60,461 bases of DNA from positions 1 through 60,461 of the forward strand of contig JAIVJZ010000016.1 in NCBI GenBank assembly GCA_020199775.1, in the 5' to 3' direction. The notes beneath the pieces were generated by a model. The model saw only the letters and a program-made list of their open reading frames with translations. It had not been told where the DNA came from and did no database searches. Shown here piece by piece: positions 43,155 through 52,900 of the stretch (position 1 is the stretch's first letter; each line of letters opens with the position of its first letter). This stretch comes from Acidobacteriota bacterium. Lineage in GTDB: Bacteria; Acidobacteriota; Blastocatellia; Pyrinomonadales; Pyrinomonadaceae. Both the position numbers and the translations under genes were made by a program.

Positions 43155-46100
43155 TCACTCTCCCGCCGGGTACGTTTCATCCGGGCCTAACAAGGAACTG
43201 CCGACCGGCCACGGTGCACTGGTGACCGCCTGTGAGCCGTGATTTTCGCCGAGGACTGTTCTCGACGTGCCGTTCTCTTCCACAATGCGCAACATGAATT
43301 TCCCCTTCCGCTCTTCGTCGCGCCGGACATACATCAGATTGCTCCTGCGGCGATAGACCTTGCCATCTACATCTATGTAGAAATGCTTGCGCAAAGACTT
43401 GAAGTCCGCGCGCGGATTCGGGTCTTTCAGGGTGATCTGCACGATGCGAAAGGTCGGGCTCCGGCTGAGGTCAATCGGTTTGTCCCAATCGTCCTCAGTA
43501 ATGATGTCTTGATTGTTATTGATGAGCACGCCGAGCTTCGGCCTGAATGTGCTTTCGGCTTCGGCTTCCTCAAAATCTATGTTCAGGTCTTGCCGCGCGA
43601 TGGCTCCCTGAACGACGGCGCTCTTCATCGTGCCGTCTCGCAGCAAGTCAGGATGCTCTGCGCCGGGAAACTTGTTCCACACGTTGTCGCGTAGTCCAGA
43701 CCAAAGTGCGCCGCGACCGGAGACGACGACCGTGTTCACTTGGTTAGCCGGAACTTCCGCCGCGTGCAATAGTTCGTCAATCACTGTTTCCGTGACGAAA
43801 CTTTGAAGCTCCTTCATCCGCACATCGCCATTGATCACGTTGGCGGGGATTGATAACAAGAGGCTGCTCTGCTTGACCCACAGGCCAACCTCATCCGCAG
43901 GCGGCGGCTCTTTGGGTAAAGTCTCCATCTCGCCTACACCAACGGTCCCGGTGACCACTCCCAATTCATCTCCCACAATCCCGACCTCAACCGTGAAAGG
44001 GTCGCTGCCGTTCCATTTATGCTTAGCCCCCCGTAGTGCCTGCCATAAATTCTTTATCGCCAAGCGATGTTGTAATTGTTTGTCCGGAACCAGCGACTTA
44101 CCAACAACCGGATATGTGTATTTCAGTCTGTGGTCGCTCTGCTCCACCAGACGCTCGCGAAGGAGCCTATCAATGATGCGTGCGATGGTTTCGTCGAGAT
44201 GATTGCCTGCCACGGGAACGCCGATCCGCCCTTCTACCTTCCAGCGCGCAGGGTAACAATAGGGGGCTCTATTCCATTCGATCAGAATAAGAGAGAGGTC
44301 GAGCGTCCCGGCTCCGAAGTCATAGACGAGTAATCGTTCGGTTCCAGCGCAACGGTTCTCCCTCATCTGCATGCGACAGTAGTAGTAGGCGACGGCATCC
44401 GATTCGCTAATCAGGTGCACGCGCTCCGGTCGCTGAATTCCGAACCTCCGGCTAAAAGCACGGAAGGCAATTTCCCGTAGCTTCTGTTGATGGTTGGGGG
44501 TGAAGGTGTTCGGGTGACAGATGATAATCTGGTCAGTGCGGTAATAGTCTGTCCCGTCTGCCAGCAAGTAACCCTCGATCAGCGCGGCGAAACTCGACTC
44601 CACCATCTTATCCAGCGGCAGGACGGCGCTCGACATCTCCCGCCGATCATCACCCTCATATTTGATCGGCACATCCAGCGAAATATTCTCTGCGGACTGG
44701 CCGAGCCAGGACTTGATCGAATAGATGATCCTGCCGGGAGCAGTGGCGAACTTATGACTGGGCGCAGGCAGGGTGATGAAGGACGGATCGCCCGGCTTGA
44801 GTGACGGCGGGATAAAGCAGGGGAAACCCGGTCGAGTGATCTTGAACACCCTCGTTTGCTCATCGGTCTCCCGGATGTCGGCATCGCAAATGATCCAGCT
44901 GGGGAGCAGGAAGCGATTACCGCTTTCCATGTTTTTCGGATCGAACCGGGCGAGGCTGATGTCGTCTCTACCTTTAATCTCTTGCAGCTTGAGCGGGAGA
45001 ATTTGCTCTTCCTCGCCGGAACCGAACGCCGCCGCGATGGCGGAAGTACCGTAGTCAATGCAGAGCCAATTCGGGCTGGGGAGTTGTTCCACGCCAAGCG
45101 GAACGATGATGCGCAACTCTCGTCTGGTGTCCTCACCCCGGTCGGGATGAACGTGAATCGCCAGTCTCACTTCCGCACCAAAGTTCTTGGGCGAAACGAC
45201 CGCGCCGTCTATGCGGCTGATGAGACCGGGAAAGAAGCGTATGATGCGCGTCTTCGGGTCGTCTCCTTCTGCGATGTGGATATGCGGAGACCTCTGATCG
45301 AAGTCGTAAACGCCCAGCAGGTTGTTTATCTGCCGTCCGTCGCTCAAGTGAATCCCGCCGCTCACCTCCTCCACCCGAACGATGGTCGTCACCTGAACAT
45401 CAACAAAACCGTTTCCACTGGTGGCGGAATTACCTACTTGGAGTTTGAGCAGGTCGTAGGGGCCGTTGTCGGTGGCATCAAACTTAAAATTTTGCGCGTC
45501 GAGCCAGATCGTCTCGTTCTCGACGGGCAACTCTCCCGCCTCGGTTCCATCGCGCGCGAGTAGCCGCTGTTCCGGCCTGCCGTCCCGCGTCCAGTAAATC
45601 TCGCGCGCCGGTTCGGGTTGAAGAATTTTAAGAACTATCTCAGCCCGGGCATCGTCGCGGAAGATGGTCGTCTTGTGCTGCGAGACTTCGGAAGAAGGGT
45701 CGAAGTTGCCTATGAGCTTGAACGTGTAAATGTGGCTGACAGGCTCCGGGTTAGTCACCACCTGTCCGTCACAATCGAGTAAGATTGGGACTTCGGCCTT
45801 CGCCTTAGGCAGGAGGGTCAAGCGCGGTTGCGCCAGCCGGATCGGCTCTCCGCCGAGCGGCGTGCTTCCCCTGTAGACTTGAAGGGCGTAATCGCCCCAC
45901 ACGAACGGCGCGGCAAAGAGGTGTTCGGCCTGACTCTCAAAAACGAACTTGCCCACCTGAATCCGGCGTCCTTCTTTAAAAACCAGCTTGGGTTCGGGCG
46001 AAGCTACGTAGCCTACTACCGGCTTCCGCTCTTGCTCCGGTTTGATCGTGAGTTCACACTGCATTTCGCGCGAGATGGAAGCGCGCCCTTTGCCGCCGAG

Positions 46101-48095
46101 CAGCGACAGGAATTTTTGGGCTAATGAATTGCGTTCAGCCTCCATCTCGCCGTTCTGCCCCCACTCCATCTTCACGAGCAGATCAATTCTGAAACTCTTG
46201 TCTGCGACATGGTTGCCGTTGCTCGACGGCGCTTGGTAGTCGAGCAGGGATTCCGTGGCGAGGAAGAGAAACACGCTCTTTTTGTGCGAGACGGCTTCGT
46301 TGGCGCTCAGGTCGAGTTTGTCCTGCTCTCCATTGTCCTGTCCCACACGGATGAAGCCGATGGGAGTTGGAGAGGTAACTTCAAGACCACATTCTTTGAA
46401 GAAGTCGTAAGTGAGGGTAAACACGGCGTCGCGCGTTGGTTGCTCTTCGTTGTGGCAGAGGCGACCGAACCAGGGCACTTGCCCTTCGTTCACTACCTCC
46501 AACGTTCCGACCAGCACGCGGCTCGCGGCGGGGCGATTGAAATCCACGACCACTTCCGAAGCGGGCTTCCATTCCAGACTCGGTTGAAAGGGGCGCTGGT
46601 ATTTGGTGCGGTAAAGATAAAAGATGAGGGCGGCGACCGAGGCCACGACGAGCAGCAGGAATAAGACCCAGTACAAGTTATGTCGCGCCTGCAAACGGTT
46701 ATTCGCCTCACCCTGTGTCGTCACGCCGTCGGCGTCGGCCCTCCACAGTTTCGCCAGTTCCCGGTTGTCGAGTTTGATATTCGGAAAAATTCCGAAGGCT
46801 CCAGACACGACGACGGGTTGCGTCGGGATGACTTCGATGTGCTGCTCCGAGCTTTTGACGAAGAGATGATTGTAGACTCCTGTCTCATAACTGAAGCCCA
46901 CCGTGAAATTGATCTTACCGGCGGTCAGTTCGGGGTCTTGAGGCGAGAGGTAGAGGTTCTCCCCGGCTGCGGCAAACAGCGGAATGGCAATTCGATTTTC
47001 TTCGTCCACACACTTCGGCGGCTGGCACGGCGCAAGATTGATAGACAGGTCTCGTACAAAGGTTTGCTCCCCCAGCCTCCACGCGCCGCCGTCCGCCGCC
47101 TGAAAATTCAGTTGCATCGAGATTGGACGGAAGCGATAAATCGTGGATGCGCCGAGAATAACGTGCAGGTCTCCCGTGCGCGGCGTTTCGGGGACCAGCA
47201 TCAGCCTGTCGTGAGAAACGGCTTGACGATCAATTTGGATTTTTCGCTGGTAAGAGAGGCCCGTATCTACCGGATGCAGGGGAGCGACCTCCGAGGTATT
47301 CAAGTGTAACGCGCCGAGCGTCTGCCTCCATGTCGGCGGGGAATTGAAATAGAAAGTTGCCACGACCTGATGACTTGTGTTAACCGCTTGTTCCGTGCCT
47401 TCCACAAAATAAGTGCGTTTGAAATTCGCCAGTTCGGAAGCAGGTGAGGCAGTCGTATTGTAGAGTTCGTTGGTCGCCTCGATGATAATGGTTCTGGCGA
47501 ACAATTTATCGGGCGGCAGTTTCCCTTGCAGATAAGGCAGGATGAGGGAACGCGCGGTGGCTATGGGAGAAAGATTGCCGCCAAACCGGCAGGGCTTGAG
47601 AAGCTGTGTTTCGAGCGAAGCGGCGAAGCGTTCGCGCGTCGTCGTATCAACCGCCTCTAAGAGAAACATGTCTTGGGGTAGCGCGGAAGAACCTTTTTGT
47701 GTTCCCGCGCAACCGCGATATTCGATGCCCCCATAGATGGTGAAGAAAACAACCGAGACTTGATCCCTGCCCGCCTGAAATTCAGGCAACGAAGCATCAA
47801 CCCTCTGCCCGTCTACTTTCCCTTCGAAGAGCAATTCCGGCAAAGAAGTTTTGAGCACTTCTTTGTAAGAACGCATATCGTGAGAATCATCTATTAACAG
47901 TATGAAGTGGTTTCCAAATTCCGTCTGAAGGCCGGTGGATTGAGCCTCTGCCCTCCAACATGACGAAAGAAGCATGGGGAGCGAGACGGCACAAAGCGCC
48001 AGCAGCAACACAACGACGCGTGGACTAAGGCAGATTGTCTTCAACCGGCGAGAAAGCATTTGTTTGTTAACCCGCAGCCGGACGCTTTTCTGCAT
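43155..48095 (-). CDS. vWA-like / TM / Hsp70-like ATPase fusion protein
   Basis: About 1646 aa from the ATG at 48095; other in-frame starts at 48212 (GTG) and 48059 (ATG) are possible and none has a good ribosome site. Numbering from 48212: a signal sequence has a lipobox-like LSSC (82-85). The vWA-like domain has LLIDDSHDM (105-113), where the last MIDAS serine is D112. Beta modules follow, then a TM at about 515-535 (VLFLLLVVASVAALIFYLY), then beta-rich Ig-like modules to about 1045. An Hsp70/actin-type ATPase lies at about 1047-1560, with phosphate-1 loop CIDYGTSAIAAAF, phosphate-2 VYDFGAGTLDLSL (near 1297) and adenosine motif VVVSGRGALWSGL (near 1492). No substrate-binding domain of classical DnaK. 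Topology puts vWA outside and the ATPase inside. First structural gene after the sigma/anti-sigma pair. Confidence 0.82.
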   Translation of the reverse strand: MQKSVRLRVNKQMLSRRLKTICLSPRVVVLLLALCAVSLPMLLSSCWRAEAQSTGLQTEFGNHFILLIDDSHDMRSYKEVLKTSLPELLFEGKVDGQRVDASLPEFQAGRDQVSVVFFTIYGGIEYRGCAGTQKGSSALPQDMFLLEAVDTTTRERFAASLETQLLKPCRFGGNLSPIATARSLILPYLQGKLPPDKLFARTIIIEATNELYNTTASPASELANFKRTYFVEGTEQAVNTSHQVVATFYFNSPPTWRQTLGALHLNTSEVAPLHPVDTGLSYQRKIQIDRQAVSHDRLMLVPETPRTGDLHVILGASTIYRFRPISMQLNFQAADGGAWRLGEQTFVRDLSINLAPCQPPKCVDEENRIAIPLFAAAGENLYLSPQDPELTAGKINFTVGFSYETGVYNHLFVKSSEQHIEVIPTQPVVVSGAFGIFPNIKLDNRELAKLWRADADGVTTQGEANNRLQARHNLYWVLFLLLVVASVAALIFYLYRTKYQRPFQPSLEWKPASEVVVDFNRPAASRVLVGTLEVVNEGQVPWFGRLCHNEEQPTRDAVFTLTYDFFKECGLEVTSPTPIGFIRVGQDNGEQDKLDLSANEAVSHKKSVFLFLATESLLDYQAPSSNGNHVADKSFRIDLLVKMEWGQNGEMEAERNSLAQKFLSLLGGKGRASISREMQCELTIKPEQERKPVVGYVASPEPKLVFKEGRRIQVGKFVFESQAEHLFAAPFVWGDYALQVYRGSTPLGGEPIRLAQPRLTLLPKAKAEVPILLDCDGQVVTNPEPVSHIYTFKLIGNFDPSSEVSQHKTTIFRDDARAEIVLKILQPEPAREIYWTRDGRPEQRLLARDGTEAGELPVENETIWLDAQNFKFDATDNGPYDLLKLQVGNSATSGNGFVDVQVTTIVRVEEVSGGIHLSDGRQINNLLGVYDFDQRSPHIHIAEGDDPKTRIIRFFPGLISRIDGAVVSPKNFGAEVRLAIHVHPDRGEDTRRELRIIVPLGVEQLPSPNWLCIDYGTSAIAAAFGSGEEEQILPLKLQEIKGRDDISLARFDPKNMESGNRFLLPSWIICDADIRETDEQTRVFKITRPGFPCFIPPSLKPGDPSFITLPAPSHKFATAPGRIIYSIKSWLGQSAENISLDVPIKYEGDDRREMSSAVLPLDKMVESSFAALIEGYLLADGTDYYRTDQIIICHPNTFTPNHQQKLREIAFRAFSRRFGIQRPERVHLISESDAVAYYYCRMQMRENRCAGTERLLVYDFGAGTLDLSLILIEWNRAPYCYPARWKVEGRIGVPVAGNHLDETIARIIDRLLRERLVEQSDHRLKYTYPVVGKSLVPDKQLQHRLAIKNLWQALRGAKHKWNGSDPFTVEVGIVGDELGVVTGTVGVGEMETLPKEPPPADEVGLWVKQSSLLLSIPANVINGDVRMKELQSFVTETVIDELLHAAEVPANQVNTVVVSGRGALWSGLRDNVWNKFPGAEHPDLLRDGTMKSAVVQGAIARQDLNIDFEEAEAESTFRPKLGVLINNNQDIITEDDWDKPIDLSRSPTFRIVQITLKDPNPRADFKSLRKHFYIDVDGKVYRRRSNLMYVRRDEERKGKFMLRIVEENGTSRTVLGENHGSQAVTSAPWPVGSSLLGPDETYPAGE

Positions 48096-48411
48096 GTGGC
48101 GAAACAGCGCCCGTGCAAAAGTTTCGCAATGCCACTGACTACACAGTAAAGATTTGCCGAGGACGGGGTCTCGACCAACAGGCTCCAAATTCGGACGCAG
48201 CCCGACTCCCACGGAAATGTCCGCGGCGAGTTTGACCCGCCAGCGTGCCTGGCTCCGGTATTCATCAATAGACTATGGCTTGCGTCTGTGAAACGTGACG
48301 GTGCGGGCAGAAAGGTATAGAAGGGGATGGGCGGGAGGCAGGGAGCAGGAGGGCATTTCGCGGCCAGTCTTTGACACGGCGACCGACTGCGAACTCACAT
48401 TATCTTGATGT

Positions 48412-49296
48412 CTACTTCTTCTTGATGACGCGGAAGTTGTACAGCACGGCTTTAGCTAGCTGCCCGTCGGCAACTCCTTGCAGTTGAATCTGATAGTCGC
48501 CTGTGGGGAGAAATTCCGTAGGTATTTTGAGGAGGACCGCCGCCGCTTTCGCGTCGGCTTCCGGCGTCAGTTCCTCGACGGCGAAAAGCTCGTCGCCCTC
48601 GACCGTGAACACCAGCGCACGATATTTTTTATGCTGTACCTGAGGAACCGTGAGTTTAAGAGTCAAGAGCTTAATGTCATGGGTGAGAGCGACACGCGGT
48701 ATGCCGTCGTCTTCGCGGAGGAGGCCGGATTGAAGAGTTAGTTCGCTTGCAGGCAGAGCTTGGACGCGTTGGTCTGGGGGACGCTTGTTGACTTCGGCTA
48801 TCTGCCACTCGATGCTTGTGCGTTGCGCTCTGACAAGGGCGAGCGGGTCGGGTGGTCTTAACCACCTGACGACTTTCGGAGTGAGGAAAAACAGTAGAAG
48901 TATGACCACCGGAATAGCTACTAACCAAGTCTTGTAGGAGCGGAGCAACTGCAAAGGATTCTTCCACCACGGGAACGGAAGATGAGAGGCGTCGGTTGCG
49001 GAAAGCTGTTGCCCATAGTGTTCATCCACATAAAGTTCCATGGTTTGGGCGAAGAGCACCTTCTTGCGTCGCTCCTCGTTGAGGAGAAAGTGTTTCTCAA
49101 AACTTTCGCGCTCGCTTTCGGAGAGTGCCGCGAAAACATACTCGTCTATCAAATTATCCTGAGCCGCGGACAGCCTTTCTGCGAAACCGTCGTCGGTCAG
49201 CAGACGTTCTTCCACCTCCTGCTGCTGCGTCTCGTCTTCGAGTTCGCCCAGCAGGTAGTTTCTCATCAACACTTCTTCGTTACTCTGCCGACTCAT
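48412..49296 (-). CDS. Membrane anti-sigma-like protein
   Basis: 294 aa. The N-terminal 100 residues (NYLLGELEDETQQQEVEERLLTDDGFAERL, LIDEYVFAALSESERESFEKHFL) match the acidic helical N-domain common in acidobacterial-type anti-sigma factors that pair with ECF sigmas; no zinc-binding HxxxCxxC is present. One TM at about 121-141 (TWLVAIPVVILLLFFL). The periplasmic C-domain (about 150-294) is beta-type (LTLKLTVPQVQHKKYRALVF, GDYQIQLQGV), presumably the signal receiver. It lies 39 nt after the ECF sigma gene, so the two are co-transcribed. It should hold the sigma factor at the membrane until an envelope signal releases it. Confidence 0.75.
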   Translation of the reverse strand: MSRQSNEEVLMRNYLLGELEDETQQQEVEERLLTDDGFAERLSAAQDNLIDEYVFAALSESERESFEKHFLLNEERRKKVLFAQTMELYVDEHYGQQLSATDASHLPFPWWKNPLQLLRSYKTWLVAIPVVILLLFFLTPKVVRWLRPPDPLALVRAQRTSIEWQIAEVNKRPPDQRVQALPASELTLQSGLLREDDGIPRVALTHDIKLLTLKLTVPQVQHKKYRALVFTVEGDELFAVEELTPEADAKAAAVLLKIPTEFLPTGDYQIQLQGVADGQLAKAVLYNFRVIKKK

Positions 49297-49335
49297 CCGG
49301 GATTCGTCCCCTGCAACCGATGATCGTTTCCACCC

Positions 49336-49920
49336 TTATATGGTAATAAGTGTAATATCATTACTCTCAGCCGCGCGTTCGAGACATTCCAGTACACATT
49401 TTTCGAGCTTAACTCTAATGCGGCGCGTGCGTGCGCGCAGCGCTCCTGCCTTGAGCCGCAATCTCTCCCCCATCTCTTTATGCGAAGAGATTTTCGCCTG
49501 TTTCTGCCCTTGATAGTAGCGCAAAATCAGTTCCCGGCTGGCTGGCTCAAGTTGCGCCAAACATTCGTCGAGGCATTCCAGATATGGTTCCAATTCGCTG
49601 CGGGAAGCTACGGGCGGAGGACTTTGAAGGGGTCTGCGGGACTTTCGATTGTATTCCATCAACACTTTCTTGGCGACGCCATAAAAGTAGCGGGCTGGTT
49701 CTCCCACATAACTATCCTTCAATCCGCTCACCTTTTTCGCCACCCGGTTGATAGTTTCGTCGGCCAAGTCCTCCGCCTCTTTACATTGGCGGTTAAGGAA
49801 GATAATGATGAGCCTGCGGCGAATCTCCTCGTACTTCTCACCAGCACGAACGGGATCAGCGTCAAGCCAAACAAGCAATTGGTGGAACTGCTCTCCGGTT
49901 AAGCTCAAATCAATTTTCAC
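49336..49920 (-). CDS. ECF-type RNA polymerase sigma factor
   Basis: 194 aa. Region 2 is seen in EEIRRRLIIIFLNRQCKEAEDLADETINRV followed by ARYFYGVAKKVLMEYNRK. Region 4 is a helix-turn-helix with LAQLEPASRELILRYYQGQK, then KEMGERLRLKAGALRARTRRIRVKLEKCV. The length and order are those of ECF sigma factors. It likely drives the downstream operon and perhaps the CHAT gene; no target -35/-10 can be assigned from this window. The start is a GTG at 49920 with a weak ribosome site. It lies 60 nt downstream of the CHAT gene and 39 nt upstream of its anti-sigma partner. Confidence 0.88.
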   Translation of the reverse strand: MKIDLSLTGEQFHQLLVWLDADPVRAGEKYEEIRRRLIIIFLNRQCKEAEDLADETINRVAKKVSGLKDSYVGEPARYFYGVAKKVLMEYNRKSRRPLQSPPPVASRSELEPYLECLDECLAQLEPASRELILRYYQGQKQAKISSHKEMGERLRLKAGALRARTRRIRVKLEKCVLECLERAAESNDITLITI

Positions 49921-49980
49921 CTGATGATAATTGTCGCTTGAGATTGCAAACTAAGGCGGCGCGAGCATTGGCAGTACGAT

Positions 49981-52900
49981 TCATACGAACTGCGCTCTGC
50001 GCCTGTGGCGCGCGATCATTGTATAGATGCAAAGGGAGACCAGCACCAGAAAGAAACTTCCGAGCACCAGCATCCGCATCAGATTCGGGCGGCGCGTAAC
50101 TCTGAGGTCCATCGTGTACTCGCCTTGGAGGGTGAATGCCGCCCAGTAGAAGGGCGCGTGCCAACGCTCTTGTTTCCACATTTCCCGCTTGGATGTTTTG
50201 AGTGCTGCCGAGGGTGATAATCCGTCTATCAGCATAGCAGTGTAGAAATGACTCATCAATTCGGCTGTCGCCTCATCATCCACCTTCCACAGGCTGGCGA
50301 TGACGCTCTTCGCACCCGCGTACATAAAGCCGCCGGTGAGGCCGACGACTCCTTCGCCCTGAACATTCCTGCCGAGTCCGGTGCGGCAAGCGCTCAGCAC
50401 GACCAGATCGGCGGACAAATCCATATTGTAGATGTCGTTCAAGCGCAGGAATCCCGAACGACTTTTCCCTTGTTCATCGACGAGAGAAAGAATGACTCCT
50501 GACAATTCCGGCGACTCTTTGTTCAGCAGACCGTGAGTTGCAAAATGTATGATGCGGTAATCTCTCAATTCGTCGCTGACAACACGTTCTTTGGTAGCGG
50601 CGAAGCCAGCGACGACCATCCCCTCGTTCGGAGGGGTGACGGCCATGATGGCCTTCGCCTCGCGCAGCGTGGAGGGGAGACGCGAAAGGACAGGCTGACC
50701 GCCTTCTTCGGTGAAATTTCTCAAGGCGCTGGCGAGGTAAACCTCTTCATCTTCGCTTTTCGCGGAGGCACTGCTGCTGCTGCTGCTGTCAGGCCGGAAA
50801 GTGAGAATGCGCGGGTCGTCCTTTTCGAACACTGGGTCGGCTATCACGGCGACGGTCCTGGTCGCAGCGTCGTCTGGATGCTTTTCACTCCGCAGCGCGG
50901 CCAGCGTCAAAGCCGATGGCAAGCCGACGATTTCGTGGTTAAAAAAGAGCGGTTCAAGTTCTGCGCCACTCGCCGCAGCGGGGGACTGGTTAGGCGTCGG
51001 CAGCGCCTCGAACGGTATGTATCTGAGGAAGCCGTCACTAACGATCAACAGCCGTTTGGAACTGAGGTGGCTGGCCGCAGAGCCGAGCAGCATTGTGCTG
51101 AGCGCGGCGGCTTGTCGCCAGTATTCGGCGTCCGACTCTCTCAGCTTCTCCTCGTCCGCCAGCATTGACTGTTCGATTATTAACTGCCGCGCCGTCAGCA
51201 ACTCATAGGTACGGCGCGAGAGTTCTTCGATCATGGAACGAGCGGGCAATTCGTAGCTCACGATTTCGTCGGCGCTCACGACCCATAAGTAACTGCGTTC
51301 TTCACCCAGCGCGAATTCCAGAAGGAGTGTGTCGTCATCCTTAACGATCTTCTGTATATCTTCGACGCGTATTTGCCCGGGCTGCGTGAGAGTTGCCAGA
51401 CGCGGGCTCTGCTCTCGCAGCCGGGAGCGCACGTCCTGATAATCACTCATCAGGGCGCGAAGCTCCTGTGAGACGCGCGCGGCCTCCTCTTTAGTGTGCT
51501 TGCCCGATAACAGGCGCGTCTGGTATTCCGCCTTCTGGTCGAGCAGGCGAAGCAACTCCTGCTCTCTGGGGAGGAGATCACTGGACAGACCTTTTCCCGG
51601 CTCGATCTTATCTTCGAACAGCGAGTCGAGCAGGGAACGGGCGCGCGCTCTTTCACTCGCCACAAGTGCGTCTGCGGCGAACCCTTGATCCGGTTGTTGG
51701 GCGTGTAAGCGCATCAGCACATCAATGTAGAGTTCGTATTGCTGATGCACTGAGGCGAAAAACGAGGTGCGCAGTTGAGAGACCTTGATCTTCGTGCGCA
51801 GGGATTCACTGATAGCTATTGAGTTCTCAACCAGAGACCGGGCTGTTGTCAGGTTTCCACGCTTCAACTCAGCCTTCGCGGTGTTGAAGAGCGTCAATGC
51901 CTCGCCACGGAGATCGCTGTTTTGACGCATCATCGGCAGCGACTCTGCATAGCGAGCGAGTGCCTTTGACAGATCACCGGCGGAAGCGTAGATGTGCCCA
52001 ATGTCGTTCAGGACATAGGCTTGACTGCGGCGGTTTCCGAGCTGGCGGTAGATTCCCAAAGCCGCGTCGAACTGCGCGAGCGACTGCTCTATGTCACCGC
52101 GTGCGAAATAGACTGTCGCGATCCCCTTCAGCGCGTGCGCCTCAACCACGCGGTCTCCCACCTCGCGGCTCAGTTCGAGACTCTCGCGGTAGTATGTGAA
52201 CGCCGGCTCGGCCTCTCCTTTCTGATACAGGACACGGCCTACCAGAAATTTGTTCAGCGCGGTAAAGTCACGATTTCCAATCGCCTCGTAGAGTTGGAGA
52301 GCTGCCAAATAATTATCCAGTGCGTCCTGATATTGGTTCAAATCTTGATAAGCGCTGGCTACCCCGTTCAGCGCAGCAGCCTCGCCCTGCTTGTTGCCGA
52401 GTGTGCGGAAGTGTCCGACCGCCTGTTTATGCAGGTTGAGTGCTAATTGCTCTTCGCCGAGGGTAGAGTAAGTCCCGCCAAGCGCCGTCTGAGCGAGAGC
52501 CATGCCGCGCCCATCGTTTATAGATCGCCAGAGCACGAGCGACCGCTGGAAGTGCGCGGCAGCATTCTGCGGGTTGCCCAAGTCGCTGTAAGAATAGCCG
52601 AGGTTGAGAAAGGCCAGAGCCTGACCGCTTCGCTCACCAACCTCCGTCCAGAGCGCCTGCGCCTTTTCAAACATCTCTATGGATTGATGCAACTCCCCGA
52701 ACGAATAGTACACCTCGCCCTTTATGTTTAATGCCTGCGCCTTGGCTCGCTGATAGTCTGTCGAGTCGCGTTCAGAGGCATCCGCACGCTCGACAACATC
52801 TAACATTTTCTTTGCATAAGATAGCGCCTGCTGGTTTTCGCCCAGAGAGACGTTGACGTAACCGAGCCCGTTGAGGGCGGCCAGATGTGCGCGCCGGTCG

